A DNA stretch of 15,499 nucleotides from JAHEEL01 sp964195545 (GCA_964195545.1 CAXMQQ010000068.1:1-15499), one strand, 5' to 3'; positions 1-7,079 are shown, numbered from the stretch's first letter. The notes: generated by a model from the letters alone, not told the origin. A program made the numbers and translations.

Positions 1-366
<366 letters not shown>

Positions 367-426
367 AAAGATGGGAGAAAGAATTCCTGATCTCGCTGAG
401 ATCTGGAGATCGATCTCTCAAAGGGT

Positions 427-465
427 GGCCACATCGGGGACGGGGGTCCCTCTGTTGATGTGACC
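427..465 (-). other. Hairpin in the pre-16S leader
   Basis: In the minus-strand RNA a 9-base-pair outer stem (465-457 with 435-427, one G-U pair) encloses a second stem of 5 pairs (450-446 with 441-437) with a C4 loop. It lies about 60 bases upstream of the 16S 5' end, in the transcribed leader. Two more short inverted repeats follow at 389-403 (GATCTC/GAGATC) and 406-417 (GAGATCGATCTC). Such structures are normal in rRNA leaders, where they guide folding and processing. The specific role here is inferred. Confidence 0.5.
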
Positions 466-525
466 GAACTTGTACGCGTTCTCCCTGCCTGCACCGCGAA
501 CGGTACCGACGGGTCGAACGCCCAT

Positions 526-560
526 TGGCTTTTGACACGCTGTTCAGTTGTCAAGGAGCC
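526..560 (-). promoter_or_regulatory. boxA-like antitermination element of the rRNA leader
   Basis: Read on the minus strand the segment contains CTCCTTGACAACTGAACA followed by GCGTGTCAAAAG. This resembles the conserved block found upstream of 16S in many actinobacterial and firmicute rRNA operons (pattern TTTGA-AACT-AATAG-GTGT), where the NusB/NusE antitermination signal and RNase III processing segments lie. TTGACA and TGTCAA also form a 6-bp inverted repeat with an 11-base loop. The match is by eye. Confidence 0.55.
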
Positions 561-607
561 CGGATCCCTTCTCGTGCACACGCGTGCGCCCGAGTGGGGG
601 GCCTCAC

Positions 608-633
608 ATTATAGCACCGCTAGAAGCTAGCGG
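608..633 (-). promoter_or_regulatory. Extended -10 promoter of the rRNA operon with a palindrome in the spacer
   Basis: The minus strand reads TGC-TATAAT at 616-608, a perfect -10 box with the TGn extension, about 240 bases upstream of the 16S 5' end. Transcription would begin near 601. No good -35 hexamer is present at 17-bp spacing. Instead the perfect inverted repeat CCGCTAG-CTT-CTAGCGG (633-617) abuts the TGn element and fills the region a -35/spacer would occupy. A strong extended -10 can work without a -35. The palindrome could be an operator or activator site. Confidence 0.65.
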
Positions 634-760
634 CGCCGAACGCCGACCGGATGACCGGCTGGAATTTGAATTCAAGCACGTTCCCGCTGTACTGCAAATC
701 ACAACTCTGGTTTTCATCGGGGTTCTGGAAGAAATCCCGGGAACCCCGTCTGTGGTTGAG
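634..760. other. Intergenic region between the aaRS operon and the rRNA promoter
   Basis: There is no gene here. A stem-loop with 7-bp arms GGGGTTC/GAACCCC (719-725 and 741-747) lies just after the stop of the small membrane protein gene. It has no U-rich tract on the minus strand, so it is at best a weak terminator. A perfect 10-bp palindrome TTGAATTCAA lies at 666-675 upstream of the rRNA promoter, in AT-richer sequence that could act as an UP element. Confidence 0.4.
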
Positions 761-958
761 TCAGCGCTGGTCGTCGACCCGGCCCTTGAGCCAAATGAAC
801 AATCCGATCAGAGCTGCAACGACGAGGATGCCACCGATGGACATCGCCGCGACGACGTGCATGAAGAGGTTCAGCGCCCAGACAATGAGAAATGCGAGGA
901 TGATGATCGACACGACGATCATCCACGTTGGATATCGGTTCTGCGTTGAATTCGTCAA
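761..958 (-). CDS. Small two-helix membrane protein of unknown function
   Basis: This encodes 65 residues if translation begins at the TTG at 958-956. That start is chosen because AAAGGA (969-964) sits 5 bases upstream, while the longer open frame runs back into tyrS and has no ribosome binding site. Residues 1-12 are polar. Residues 13-34 (IVVSIIILAFLIVW) and about 37-57 (SIGGILVVAALIGLFIW) form two membrane helices, followed by the charged tail KGRVDDQR. Size and layout resemble small two-helix proteins such as the lmo0937/DUF5670 type, but the similarity is loose and no function can be assigned. It starts 49 bases after the tyrS stop on the same strand, so it is probably cotranscribed, and it is the last gene before the rRNA operon. 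Confidence 0.7.
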   Translation of the reverse strand: MTNSTQNRYPTWMIVVSIIILAFLIVWALNLFMHVVAAMSIGGILVVAALIGLFIWLKGRVDDQR

Positions 959-1007
959 AGAAGTCCTTTCACGTTCGATGCGAGACGATAGCGCTGTCAG
1001 GACGCCA

Positions 1008-2207
1008 CTACTCGTCGACGACTCGGATGAATCGACGCTTCCCGACCTGGACGACCGAATCAATGACGGATTCCGCGTCGATGAATTCTGCGTCAACCCG
1101 TTCACCGTCGATCTTCACCGCCCCCTGCTTGATCATCCGGCGACCGTCTGATCGTGACGCAACAAGCCCGGTGTCACCGAGGAGGGCCGGGAGGGATATC
1201 TCCCCCACGGCTGACAGTGTGAAGGATTCGATGTCGTCCGGAACCTCGTGCGAGCGGAACAGGCGGTCGAACGCAGCTTCTGCCGCAAGTGAATCACCTG
1301 CGCCGTGATGGCGCGCCACGATTCGACGACCGAGTTCGCGTTTCGCCTCACCGGGATGGATGGAGCCGTCGGAGAGGCCTCCTTCGAGCGTCTCTATCTC
1401 TTCCTCCGTCGCCTCCGCCGCCAGCCGATACCAGTCGGACATGACGCCGTCGGGGATCGACATGACCTTGCCGAACATGTCGGCCGGTTCGTCGCGGACG
1501 GAGATGTAGTTGCCGAGCGATTGGGACATCTTCTTGACGCCGTCGGTGCCGACGAGGAGCGGAACGGTCACGACGGACTGTCCACGCTGCCCGCGTCGTT
1601 CTTGGAGATCTCGAGCGACGAGCAGGTTCCAGAGTTGGTCTGCGCCCCCGATCTCGATGTCGGACCGGATTGCGACGGAGTCCATCCCCTGCAGCAGTGG
1701 ATAGAGGAATTCGATCATCGAGATGGGTTGGTGGGCGTCCCACCGTTTCGTGAAGTCGTCCCTGTCCATGATCCGTGCCACGGTGAATTCCGATGTCAGC
1801 TCCAGGACGTCCCGCATGTCCATCGCAGCTAGCCACTCCGAGTTGTATCTGATCTCGAGTCTCTCGGACAGAAGCTGCGTCTTGATGACAGGGAGCAGGT
1901 GCTCTGCGTATCCCCGCACGTCTTGAGCGCTCAGACGCTTCCGCGTCTCGCTCTTCTCGGACGGGTCACCGACCTGAGCGGTGAAGTCTCCGATGATGAG
2001 AACGGCGGTGTGCCCCATGGCCTGGAACCTCCGCAGCAGGTCGAAGACCACTGCCCATCCCAGCGTGACATCGGGTGCGGTTGGGTCGACCCCAAGTTTG
2101 ACCCTGAGTGGACGGTCCTCCTCGAGGAGAGCGAGGAGCACCCCTTCGGGCAGATCGACGTCGACGGTTCTGGTGATGTACTCGAGTTGTTCGTGAGCAG
2201 GCTTCAT
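1008..2207 (-). CDS. tyrS: Tyrosyl-tRNA synthetase
   Basis: This is a 399-residue class I synthetase that charges tRNA-Tyr with tyrosine in the cytoplasm. It resembles the bacterial type with the VKLG.DPTAPD opening (Thermus/TyrZ-like) rather than the usual mycobacterial form. Visible elements are the nucleotide-binding start KLGVDPTAPDVTLGW (38-51), the tyrosine-site segment YPLLQGMDSVAI followed by GGADQLWN (169-194), the KMSQS version of the KMSKS loop (226-230), and a C-terminal S4 RNA-binding domain (about 340-395). The HIGH motif is degenerate, TLGW at 48-51 instead of HLGH; the rest of the protein is intact. The ATG overlaps the mpg stop by 4 bases (ATGA), indicating coupled translation. 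Stop is TAG. Confidence 0.96.
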   Translation of the reverse strand: MKPAHEQLEYITRTVDVDLPEGVLLALLEEDRPLRVKLGVDPTAPDVTLGWAVVFDLLRRFQAMGHTAVLIIGDFTAQVGDPSEKSETRKRLSAQDVRGYAEHLLPVIKTQLLSERLEIRYNSEWLAAMDMRDVLELTSEFTVARIMDRDDFTKRWDAHQPISMIEFLYPLLQGMDSVAIRSDIEIGGADQLWNLLVARDLQERRGQRGQSVVTVPLLVGTDGVKKMSQSLGNYISVRDEPADMFGKVMSIPDGVMSDWYRLAAEATEEEIETLEGGLSDGSIHPGEAKRELGRRIVARHHGAGDSLAAEAAFDRLFRSHEVPDDIESFTLSAVGEISLPALLGDTGLVASRSDGRRMIKQGAVKIDGERVDAEFIDAESVIDSVVQVGKRRFIRVVDE

Positions 2208-2800
2208 GTGGGCGTCAGGCTAGACCCACTCCCGAACCGTGCAACGAACCTCCATGGACGGTCGGTTGCCTTCGTGATGCCGATGCGTCCTCCTTCTTCC
2301 GTCATGGCACTTGCCGGTGGCGCTGCCCTGATGAGGCGGACGGGGCCATCGATGACGGACGTCCCGTCGTGTTCTCCTGATATCCCCAGGGCACTGCACA
2401 ACTTTCCAGGACCATCCGTGAGGTGATCGGTGCGACCCCTTCGCTGTTCCATGGTCTCGCAGCCGACGACCGGAACGCCTCCTCTCAACAGCACTGCGGA
2501 GGGTTCCCCCAAAGGGCCAGTGACGACATTGGCGCACCAATGAACGCCGTAGGAGCGGTACACGTAGAGCGTTTCTGGCTTCTGGAACATCGAGTCGTTG
2601 CGTCTCGTGCGGCCGCGGTAGGCGTGGCTCGCCGGATCATCCGATCCCCCGTATGCCTCGACCTCGTCGATGACGATCTCCGTCATCTTGGCATCGACAT
2701 CCGTGACGAGTCGGCAGCCGAGCAGACCCCGGGCCACGTCTACAACGTCGCCCGTGAGGAACGCGCCCAACCGTCTGGGATGTGTGGCGTCTCCGTTCAC
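2204..2800 (-). CDS. mpg: 3-methyladenine DNA glycosylase (Mpg/AAG family)
   Basis: This 198-residue monofunctional base-excision repair enzyme removes alkylated purines such as 3-methyladenine, leaving an abasic site. Family signatures are in order: DEVEAYGG (45-52), with E46 matching the catalytic glutamate of human AAG; SHAYRGRTRRN (58-68); YVYRSYGVHWCANVVT (79-94), the DNA-intercalating region; LTDGPGKLCSALGI (127-140); and RIGITKATDRPWRF (172-185). Its length is normal for bacterial members. The start is a GTG at 2800-2798 overlapping the pheT stop by 4 bases (GTGA), and its stop overlaps the tyrS start. mpg next to tyrS is also found in Mycobacterium, which supports an actinobacterial origin. 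Being within a synthetase operon, it should share the upstream phenylalanine-responsive control. Confidence 0.95.
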   Translation of the reverse strand: MNGDATHPRRLGAFLTGDVVDVARGLLGCRLVTDVDAKMTEIVIDEVEAYGGSDDPASHAYRGRTRRNDSMFQKPETLYVYRSYGVHWCANVVTGPLGEPSAVLLRGGVPVVGCETMEQRRGRTDHLTDGPGKLCSALGISGEHDGTSVIDGPVRLIRAAPPASAMTEEGGRIGITKATDRPWRFVARFGSGSSLTPT

Positions 2801-5187
2801 ACCGATCCGCGTAGCGTCCCGCCGGTCGCCGCCTCGACCGATTCGACGATCGCTCTGCGGATCGGTGCAACATCTTCGTCGCTCAGTGTGCGATCCGGCG
2901 CACGGACGGTCAGGTTGATCGCGACGCTCTTGTGACCGTCGGGGATCGGATCCCCTTCGTAGACATCGAAGATCGATCGCTTCTCAATGATCCCTTCCCC
3001 GGCCGCGTCGATCGCGGCAAGGAGCGTGCCCGCAGGCACCGATGAGTCGAGTTCGAAAGCCAGGTCGAAGACCTGGGGCGGGTAGGTGGAAGGGGCATCG
3101 AACCGCCACGTATTGCGTCCCGAGACGATCGGATCGACTTCAATCTCTCCGGCAATCGTTCGACCGTCGATCCCATGTGCCTCACACACGGCTGGGTGGA
3201 TCTCGCCGACGATCCCGATTACCGAACCATCGGAGATGATCTCGGCCGCCCGACCCGGATGGAACGGGGCACGCTCTATGGATCGCAGTTCGGTGCCTTC
3301 GAGCCTCATCGCTCGAGCGATCATCTCCCACAGTCCGGTCGCGTCGTAGACGTCGTAGCCCTGAGCCTCGCCATTCCATCTGGAGGCCGCTCCCCCGGCC
3401 GCGATGAACCCGAGCCTGTCGGGTTGGTCGGGGAGAACTCCCTCGCTCGGTAGGAACGCTTTGCCGATCTCGAAGAGTCTCGCGTCGTCGACACGCTTCG
3501 CGAGATTGGACGATACTGCCTTGAGGAGTCCGGGCAACAGTGTGGTTCTCATCACGCCCTCCTCCTCACGAAGGGGATTCACCACCGTGATGCCAGTCCT
3601 CGCCGGATCATCCTCCGGAAGGTGCAGGGCATCGAGATCGGCCCCACCGATGAAGGAAAAACTGAAGATCTCGTGGTAACCGGCCCCGGCCATCACCGAA
3701 CGCAGGACCCGGAGCCGTTGCTCTCGACCCGGGAGCCCCAGACCGTCACCGAAGCGCAATCGGCCGGGAATGTTGTCGAAGCCGTACAGCCGGGCGATCT
3801 CTTCGATCAGATCCGCCTGACGGTGCACGTCGGGTCTCCGGGTCGGGGCGTCGACGATCAACGGATCGATGCCGGTGGTGGAGAAGTCGAAACGTCCAAG
3901 CAACGCGGCGGCGGCATCGGGTTCCATCTGAATCCCCAACAGCCGCTCGATCTCACTCATATGGAGTTCAACGGTCTTCGGTGCGGGAGGTGCCGGATAC
4001 TCGTCTACGACCCCTGCCACGGTTCCACCGGCCGTCTCAACGAGGAGCTTCGCAACTCGATCCGCTGCCAGTCTGCAGAATTCGGGATCCATGCCTCGTT
4101 CGAATCTCGCGGAGGCTTCGGATCGAAGGCCGAGCCTCTTTGAGGTCATCAGTACGCTCGGTGGTTCCCAGTACGCCGCCTCGATCAAGACGTTCTGCGT
4201 CTCGTCGGTGACCTCTGTGTTCGCGCCACCCATCACACCAGCGATCGCCACCGGGTGCTCAGCGTCCGCGACGACGATGTCGGATGAGTCAAGGGTTCGC
4301 TCAGCGCCGTCGAGCGTCGTGATCGGTTCGTCTTGTTCTGCGCGACGGATGACGACCGTCGGGCCGAGGCGATCGACATCGAACGCGTGCGTTGGGTGCC
4401 CGAACTCCATCATCGCGTAGTTGCTTGCGTCGACGACATTGCTGATCGGTCTCACACCGGCCGCGGCCAGACGTGACCGAATCGGATGTGGCGATGGACC
4501 AACTGTGATCCCCCGGACCTCGCGTCCCACGAACCGTGGGCATGCCTCAGAGTCGACGATGGACACGGACGTTGCTGCGTTGCCTCCCGGCAGTTCGAGG
4601 TCCGGTTGAGCGAGCGGAATCACGTAGAAGGCCGCCAGTTCGCGGGCGAGGCCGTACACGGACATGCAGTCCGGTCGGTTCGGGGTGATCGATACGTCGA
4701 AGACGACATCGTCCACCGGCAGCAGTCCGACGAAGTCCTCTCCCACACGATCGGCGGCGTCGGGATAGTCGACGTCGAGCACCATGATCCCGGCGGCATC
4801 CTCCCCCACTTCGAGTTCGGATTCGGAGCAGATCATCCCATTTGAGACGATGCCCCGGATCTTGCGCTGAGTGATCTCGAAATCACCCTGGAGGACGGCT
4901 CCCGGCTTTGCGACAGGAACGACCGCCCCGGCATCGAAATTCCAGGCCCCGCAGATGATGTCGAGAACCTCCTCCCCGACGTCCACCTTGGTGACACGAA
5001 CCTTGTCGGCATTGGGATGGGCAGTGACTTCCAGAACTCTGCCGATCACGACACCTTCGAAGCGGTGAGACGTCCTCTCCCAGCCTTCGACCTCATGGCC
5101 AAGGCTCTCGAGGGCCTCGGCGATCGCTTCGGGATCGCTCGTTGGCAGGTCGACGAATTCCCGCATCCAGTCGATTGTGAACTTCAT
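2797..5187 (-). CDS. pheT: Phenylalanyl-tRNA synthetase beta subunit
   Basis: At 796 residues this is the normal length for the bacterial beta subunit, which forms the alpha2-beta2 enzyme with PheS and provides tRNA binding and editing. Domains in order are an N-terminal segment MKFTIDWMREFVDLP, an EMAP/OB-fold tRNA-binding domain (about 39-150, with AHPNADKVRVTKVDVG and ICGAWNF), the B3/B4 editing domain (about 210-370), the B5 domain (about 400-475, ending in HRQADLIEEIARLYGFDNIP), the synthetase-like core (about 490-690), and the FDX-ACB anticodon-binding domain (about 704-796, from STYPPQVFDLAFE). The ATG overlaps the pheS stop by 4 bases and the stop overlaps the mpg start, so all four enzymes of the block are coupled. 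No truncation or frameshift was seen. Confidence 0.97.
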   Translation of the reverse strand: MKFTIDWMREFVDLPTSDPEAIAEALESLGHEVEGWERTSHRFEGVVIGRVLEVTAHPNADKVRVTKVDVGEEVLDIICGAWNFDAGAVVPVAKPGAVLQGDFEITQRKIRGIVSNGMICSESELEVGEDAAGIMVLDVDYPDAADRVGEDFVGLLPVDDVVFDVSITPNRPDCMSVYGLARELAAFYVIPLAQPDLELPGGNAATSVSIVDSEACPRFVGREVRGITVGPSPHPIRSRLAAAGVRPISNVVDASNYAMMEFGHPTHAFDVDRLGPTVVIRRAEQDEPITTLDGAERTLDSSDIVVADAEHPVAIAGVMGGANTEVTDETQNVLIEAAYWEPPSVLMTSKRLGLRSEASARFERGMDPEFCRLAADRVAKLLVETAGGTVAGVVDEYPAPPAPKTVELHMSEIERLLGIQMEPDAAAALLGRFDFSTTGIDPLIVDAPTRRPDVHRQADLIEEIARLYGFDNIPGRLRFGDGLGLPGREQRLRVLRSVMAGAGYHEIFSFSFIGGADLDALHLPEDDPARTGITVVNPLREEEGVMRTTLLPGLLKAVSSNLAKRVDDARLFEIGKAFLPSEGVLPDQPDRLGFIAAGGAASRWNGEAQGYDVYDATGLWEMIARAMRLEGTELRSIERAPFHPGRAAEIISDGSVIGIVGEIHPAVCEAHGIDGRTIAGEIEVDPIVSGRNTWRFDAPSTYPPQVFDLAFELDSSVPAGTLLAAIDAAGEGIIEKRSIFDVYEGDPIPDGHKSVAINLTVRAPDRTLSDEDVAPIRRAIVESVEAATGGTLRGSV

Positions 5188-6191
5188 CGGTACTGCTCCA
5201 AGATGCGCCGATCAGGATCGAACAAGTGTCGGAGGTCGGTGATGCCGTGACGGACCATGGCGAGGCGATCGGCGCCCATGCCGAATGCGAAGCCGGTCAC
5301 CTTGTCCGGGTCATACCCGACTGCTTCGAAGACGGCCGGGTGCACCATGCCGCAGCCCAGCAACTCCATCCATCGACCATTGGCGTACACGTGCATCTCC
5401 GCCGACGGTTCGGTGAACGGGAAGTGATGCGGTATGAACTTCGTCGTGATGTCGGGTCCGAGGAACTCGCGGGCGAAGTGGTCGAGCACGCCTTTGAGAT
5501 CGCCGAACGTGATGTCGACATCGACGGCGAGCCCTTCGATCTGATGGAACACCGGCGAGTGCGTGGCATCAACCGGATCACGTCTGAACACACGGCCCGG
5601 CACCACGAGGTAGACCGGCGGATCGTACTGCTCCATGTATCGCGCCTGCATCGGAGACGTGTGTGTACGAAGCAATATCTCCTCGGGAACGTCGCCGTAG
5701 TCCAGGTACAACGTGTCCGATTCGAGCCTCGTCGGATGGGCGACGGGGAAGTTCAGAGCGGTGAAGTTGTAGAACTCGGTCTCGACCTCCGGACCGCTGG
5801 CTGCCGTGTAGCCCATGGCGACGAAGATGTCGACGATCTCGTCCATCACCTGCTGGATCAGATGTGTGGTGCCCCGCAAGGGCACCCGACCCGGCAACGT
5901 CACGTCAACCCGATCCGCCTCGAGCGCGGATGACGCTTCGTCGGCTTCAAGAACGGCGCGCCGTGCATCGATCAATGCGTTGAGTTCGACGGCGACGTCG
6001 TTGATGGAGCGACCGAGGTCGCGGCGCTGTTCGGCCGGCACGCTGCCGAGCGATCGACGACCGGTCGCGATCGGAGAGCGTTTGCCCGTGATCTCAGCGG
6101 CGAGATCTTCCAACTCATCGACGGTCCCGACCTGTTCGATGCGCGGCGGCGCCTCTGCCCTCAGCTGTTCGAGTATCTCGTTTGTTTCCAT
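5184..6191 (-). CDS. pheS: Phenylalanyl-tRNA synthetase alpha subunit
   Basis: This 335-residue class II catalytic subunit activates phenylalanine and charges tRNA-Phe. The N-terminal 100 residues are the helical tRNA-binding arm. The catalytic part shows GPEVETEFYNFTALNFP (133-149), motif 2 around GRVFRRDPVDATHSPVFHQIEG (199-220), the FPFTEPSAEM substrate-pocket segment (257-266), and motif 3 GFAFGMGADRLAMVRHG (300-316). The start was set at ATG 6191-6189 because homology begins there. The same frame stays open further upstream, but that stretch runs through the terminator and leader peptide region and is not PheS-like. There is no strong ribosome binding site before the ATG. It is the first structural gene of the operon and lies downstream of an attenuator. 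Confidence 0.96.
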   Translation of the reverse strand: METNEILEQLRAEAPPRIEQVGTVDELEDLAAEITGKRSPIATGRRSLGSVPAEQRRDLGRSINDVAVELNALIDARRAVLEADEASSALEADRVDVTLPGRVPLRGTTHLIQQVMDEIVDIFVAMGYTAASGPEVETEFYNFTALNFPVAHPTRLESDTLYLDYGDVPEEILLRTHTSPMQARYMEQYDPPVYLVVPGRVFRRDPVDATHSPVFHQIEGLAVDVDITFGDLKGVLDHFAREFLGPDITTKFIPHHFPFTEPSAEMHVYANGRWMELLGCGMVHPAVFEAVGYDPDKVTGFAFGMGADRLAMVRHGITDLRHLFDPDRRILEQYR

Positions 6192-6262
6192 GGGATCTGA
6201 GAGGTTAGCGGTGGATTCCGCGAGTCCTGCTCCTGTCCTGTAGCGGCATCGCGTCGGACGCG

Positions 6263-6288
6263 AAAACGCCCGGCACCTCGTCCGGGCG
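6263..6288 (-). terminator. Intrinsic terminator (attenuator) in the pheST leader
   Basis: The minus-strand RNA has a 7-bp GC stem, CGCCCGG (6288-6282) with CCGGGCG (6273-6267), an 8-base loop, then UUUU (6266-6263). It lies 71 bases before the pheS ATG. Its 5' arm is also complementary to CCGGGCG at 6329-6323 within the upstream leader peptide gene, so an alternative antiterminator pairing is possible. The U-tract is short, as in many GC-rich genomes. Confidence 0.7.
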
Positions 6289-6307
6289 GACGTTCCTGCG
6301 GTCTTGG

Positions 6308-6376
6308 CTAGCCGCGTCCGATCGCCCGGGCAGAAGAGCCCGCAAAAACGAATCCGAAGCGGTCGGCAGATTTCAT
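6308..6376 (-). CDS. Phe-rich leader peptide of the pheST operon (attenuation)
   Basis: A 22-codon open frame starts at ATG 6376 and ends with TAG at 6310-6308. It begins MKSADRFGFVFAG, with three phenylalanine codons at positions 7, 9 and 11 (6358-6344). It lies just before the terminator at 6288-6263. Codons 12-18 overlap a 5-bp stem, CGGGC (6342-6338) with GCCCG (6331-6327). A ribosome stalled at the Phe codons would cover the first arm and free 6329-6323 to pair with the 5' arm of the terminator. This is the logic of pheM/trpL-type leader peptides. The peptide itself is not expected to have another function. The ATG coincides with the predicted transcription start, so translation is probably leaderless. 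Confidence 0.72.
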   Translation of the reverse strand: MKSADRFGFVFAGSSARAIGRG

Positions 6377-6383
6377 GATGCTG

Positions 6384-6411
6384 AGCGTAGAGGAAACGAG
6401 GCGAAGTGCAA
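6384..6411 (-). promoter_or_regulatory. Promoter of the pheS leader and pheST operon
   Basis: The minus strand reads TTGCAC (6411-6406), a 16-bp spacer, then TACGCT (6389-6384). Seven bases later comes the ATG of the leader peptide (6376), which puts the transcription start at or next to the start codon. The hexamers match TTGACA (4 of 6) and the TAnnnT actinobacterial -10 pattern. The position agrees with a leaderless mRNA and an attenuator of about 115 bases. Confidence 0.55.
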
Positions 6412-6453
6412 GACTCAGAACAACGCTTGAATCGAACACTCGAAGAAATCTCG

Positions 6454-6481
6454 TTGGTAATCGATTCCACGGCGCGATAAT
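6454..6481 (+). promoter_or_regulatory. Promoter of osmC
   Basis: TTGGTA (6454-6459), a 16-bp spacer and GATAAT (6476-6481, 5 of 6 to consensus) lie 26 bases upstream of the osmC ATG, placing the transcription start near 6489. The pheS leader promoter points away on the other strand, with 42 bases between the two -35 boxes. No clear operator palindrome was seen between them. Confidence 0.5.
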
Positions 6482-6507
6482 CAAGCACCCAACCAGAGGA
6501 GCATCTC

Positions 6508-6939
6508 ATGAAGAGCAAAGGCACCGCGACATGGAACGGCGATCTATTCAACGGAGCAGGAACGGCGTCACTCGATTCCGGCGCCGCAGGCCCACTGCCC
6601 GTTAGCTGGGCGAGCCGCACCGAGGCGGCCAAGGGCAAGACCAGCCCCGAAGAGCTCATCGCAGCTGCACACGCAGCCTGCTACTCGATGGCGTTCAGCA
6701 ACATCCTCGCCGGAGCCGGGTTCATTGCGACTCAGCTCGACACGTCTGGCGTGGCGACATTCGCCAAGACCGACGCAGGGATGCGCATCACGACGATGGC
6801 CCTGTCCGTTGTTGGACAGATCCCCGACATCGATGCCGAGACGTTCGCGAAGCTCGCAGCAGACGCCAAGGACGGTTGTCCCGTGAGCAACGCTTTGGTC
6901 GGCAACGTCGAGATCACGCTGGAAGCAACCCTCGCGTAG
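6508..6939 (+). CDS. osmC: OsmC/Ohr-family organic hydroperoxide reductase
   Basis: This 143-residue protein is of normal length for OsmC, a thiol-dependent peroxidase that reduces organic hydroperoxides and protects against oxidative and osmotic stress. Both catalytic cysteines are present, C58 in AAHAACYSMAFSNILAG (53-69) and C124 in DGCPVSNALVGN (122-133), matching the E. coli OsmC spacing. R37 (SWASRTE) and the PEEL glutamates (47-50), which set up the active site, are also conserved. The ATG is preceded by AGAGGAG with a 6-base gap. It is a single-gene unit with its own promoter, divergent from pheST and convergent with the narK genes. OsmC rather than Ohr is favoured by the TATWNGDL start and the SWASRTE motif. 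Confidence 0.93.
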   Translation: MKSKGTATWNGDLFNGAGTASLDSGAAGPLPVSWASRTEAAKGKTSPEELIAAAHAACYSMAFSNILAGAGFIATQLDTSGVATFAKTDAGMRITTMALSVVGQIPDIDAETFAKLAADAKDGCPVSNALVGNVEITLEATLA

Positions 6940-6943
6940 CAAC

Positions 6944-7072
6944 CGTTTCGGGGAGTCATGCCGGTATGGATTCGTACCGCCATGGCCCCATCAGACGCAC
7001 CGAGACCCCGGGGTTGAAGTCCAGTTGATATGGGCCACTCCCCGGGGACTCGTCTCCGATTCCACCGAAACG
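6944..7072. terminator. Convergent intergenic region with nested inverted repeats
   Basis: Between the convergent osmC and narK2 stops lie two nested inverted repeats. The inner one has 13-base arms (CGAGACCCCGGGG at 7001-7013 and its complement at 7040-7052, one mismatch) and a 26-base loop. The outer one has 8-base arms (CGTTTCGG at 6944-6951, CCGAAACG at 7065-7072). Neither is followed by a clear T-run, so a bidirectional terminator or RNA-end-protecting structure is likely but not proven. Confidence 0.45.
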
Positions 7073-7079
7073 TTGAAAT

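Noticed and set aside
1305..2426. Plus-strand frames of 175 codons opposite tyrS and mpg
   Set aside because: They are antisense to well-supported TyrRS and Mpg sequences and encode no recognisable domain.
5226..5933. A 235-codon plus-strand frame inside pheS
   Set aside because: Antisense shadow of the PheS catalytic domain, low complexity and without a ribosome binding site.
6192..6376. T-box riboswitch upstream of pheS
   Set aside because: The leader is short, I see no T-box consensus bulge or stem I, and a Phe-rich leader peptide explains the terminator.
6192..6659. N-terminal extension of PheS to 491 residues
   Set aside because: The upstream frame crosses the predicted terminator, leader peptide, both divergent promoters and the osmC start. 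PheS homology begins at the ATG at 6191.
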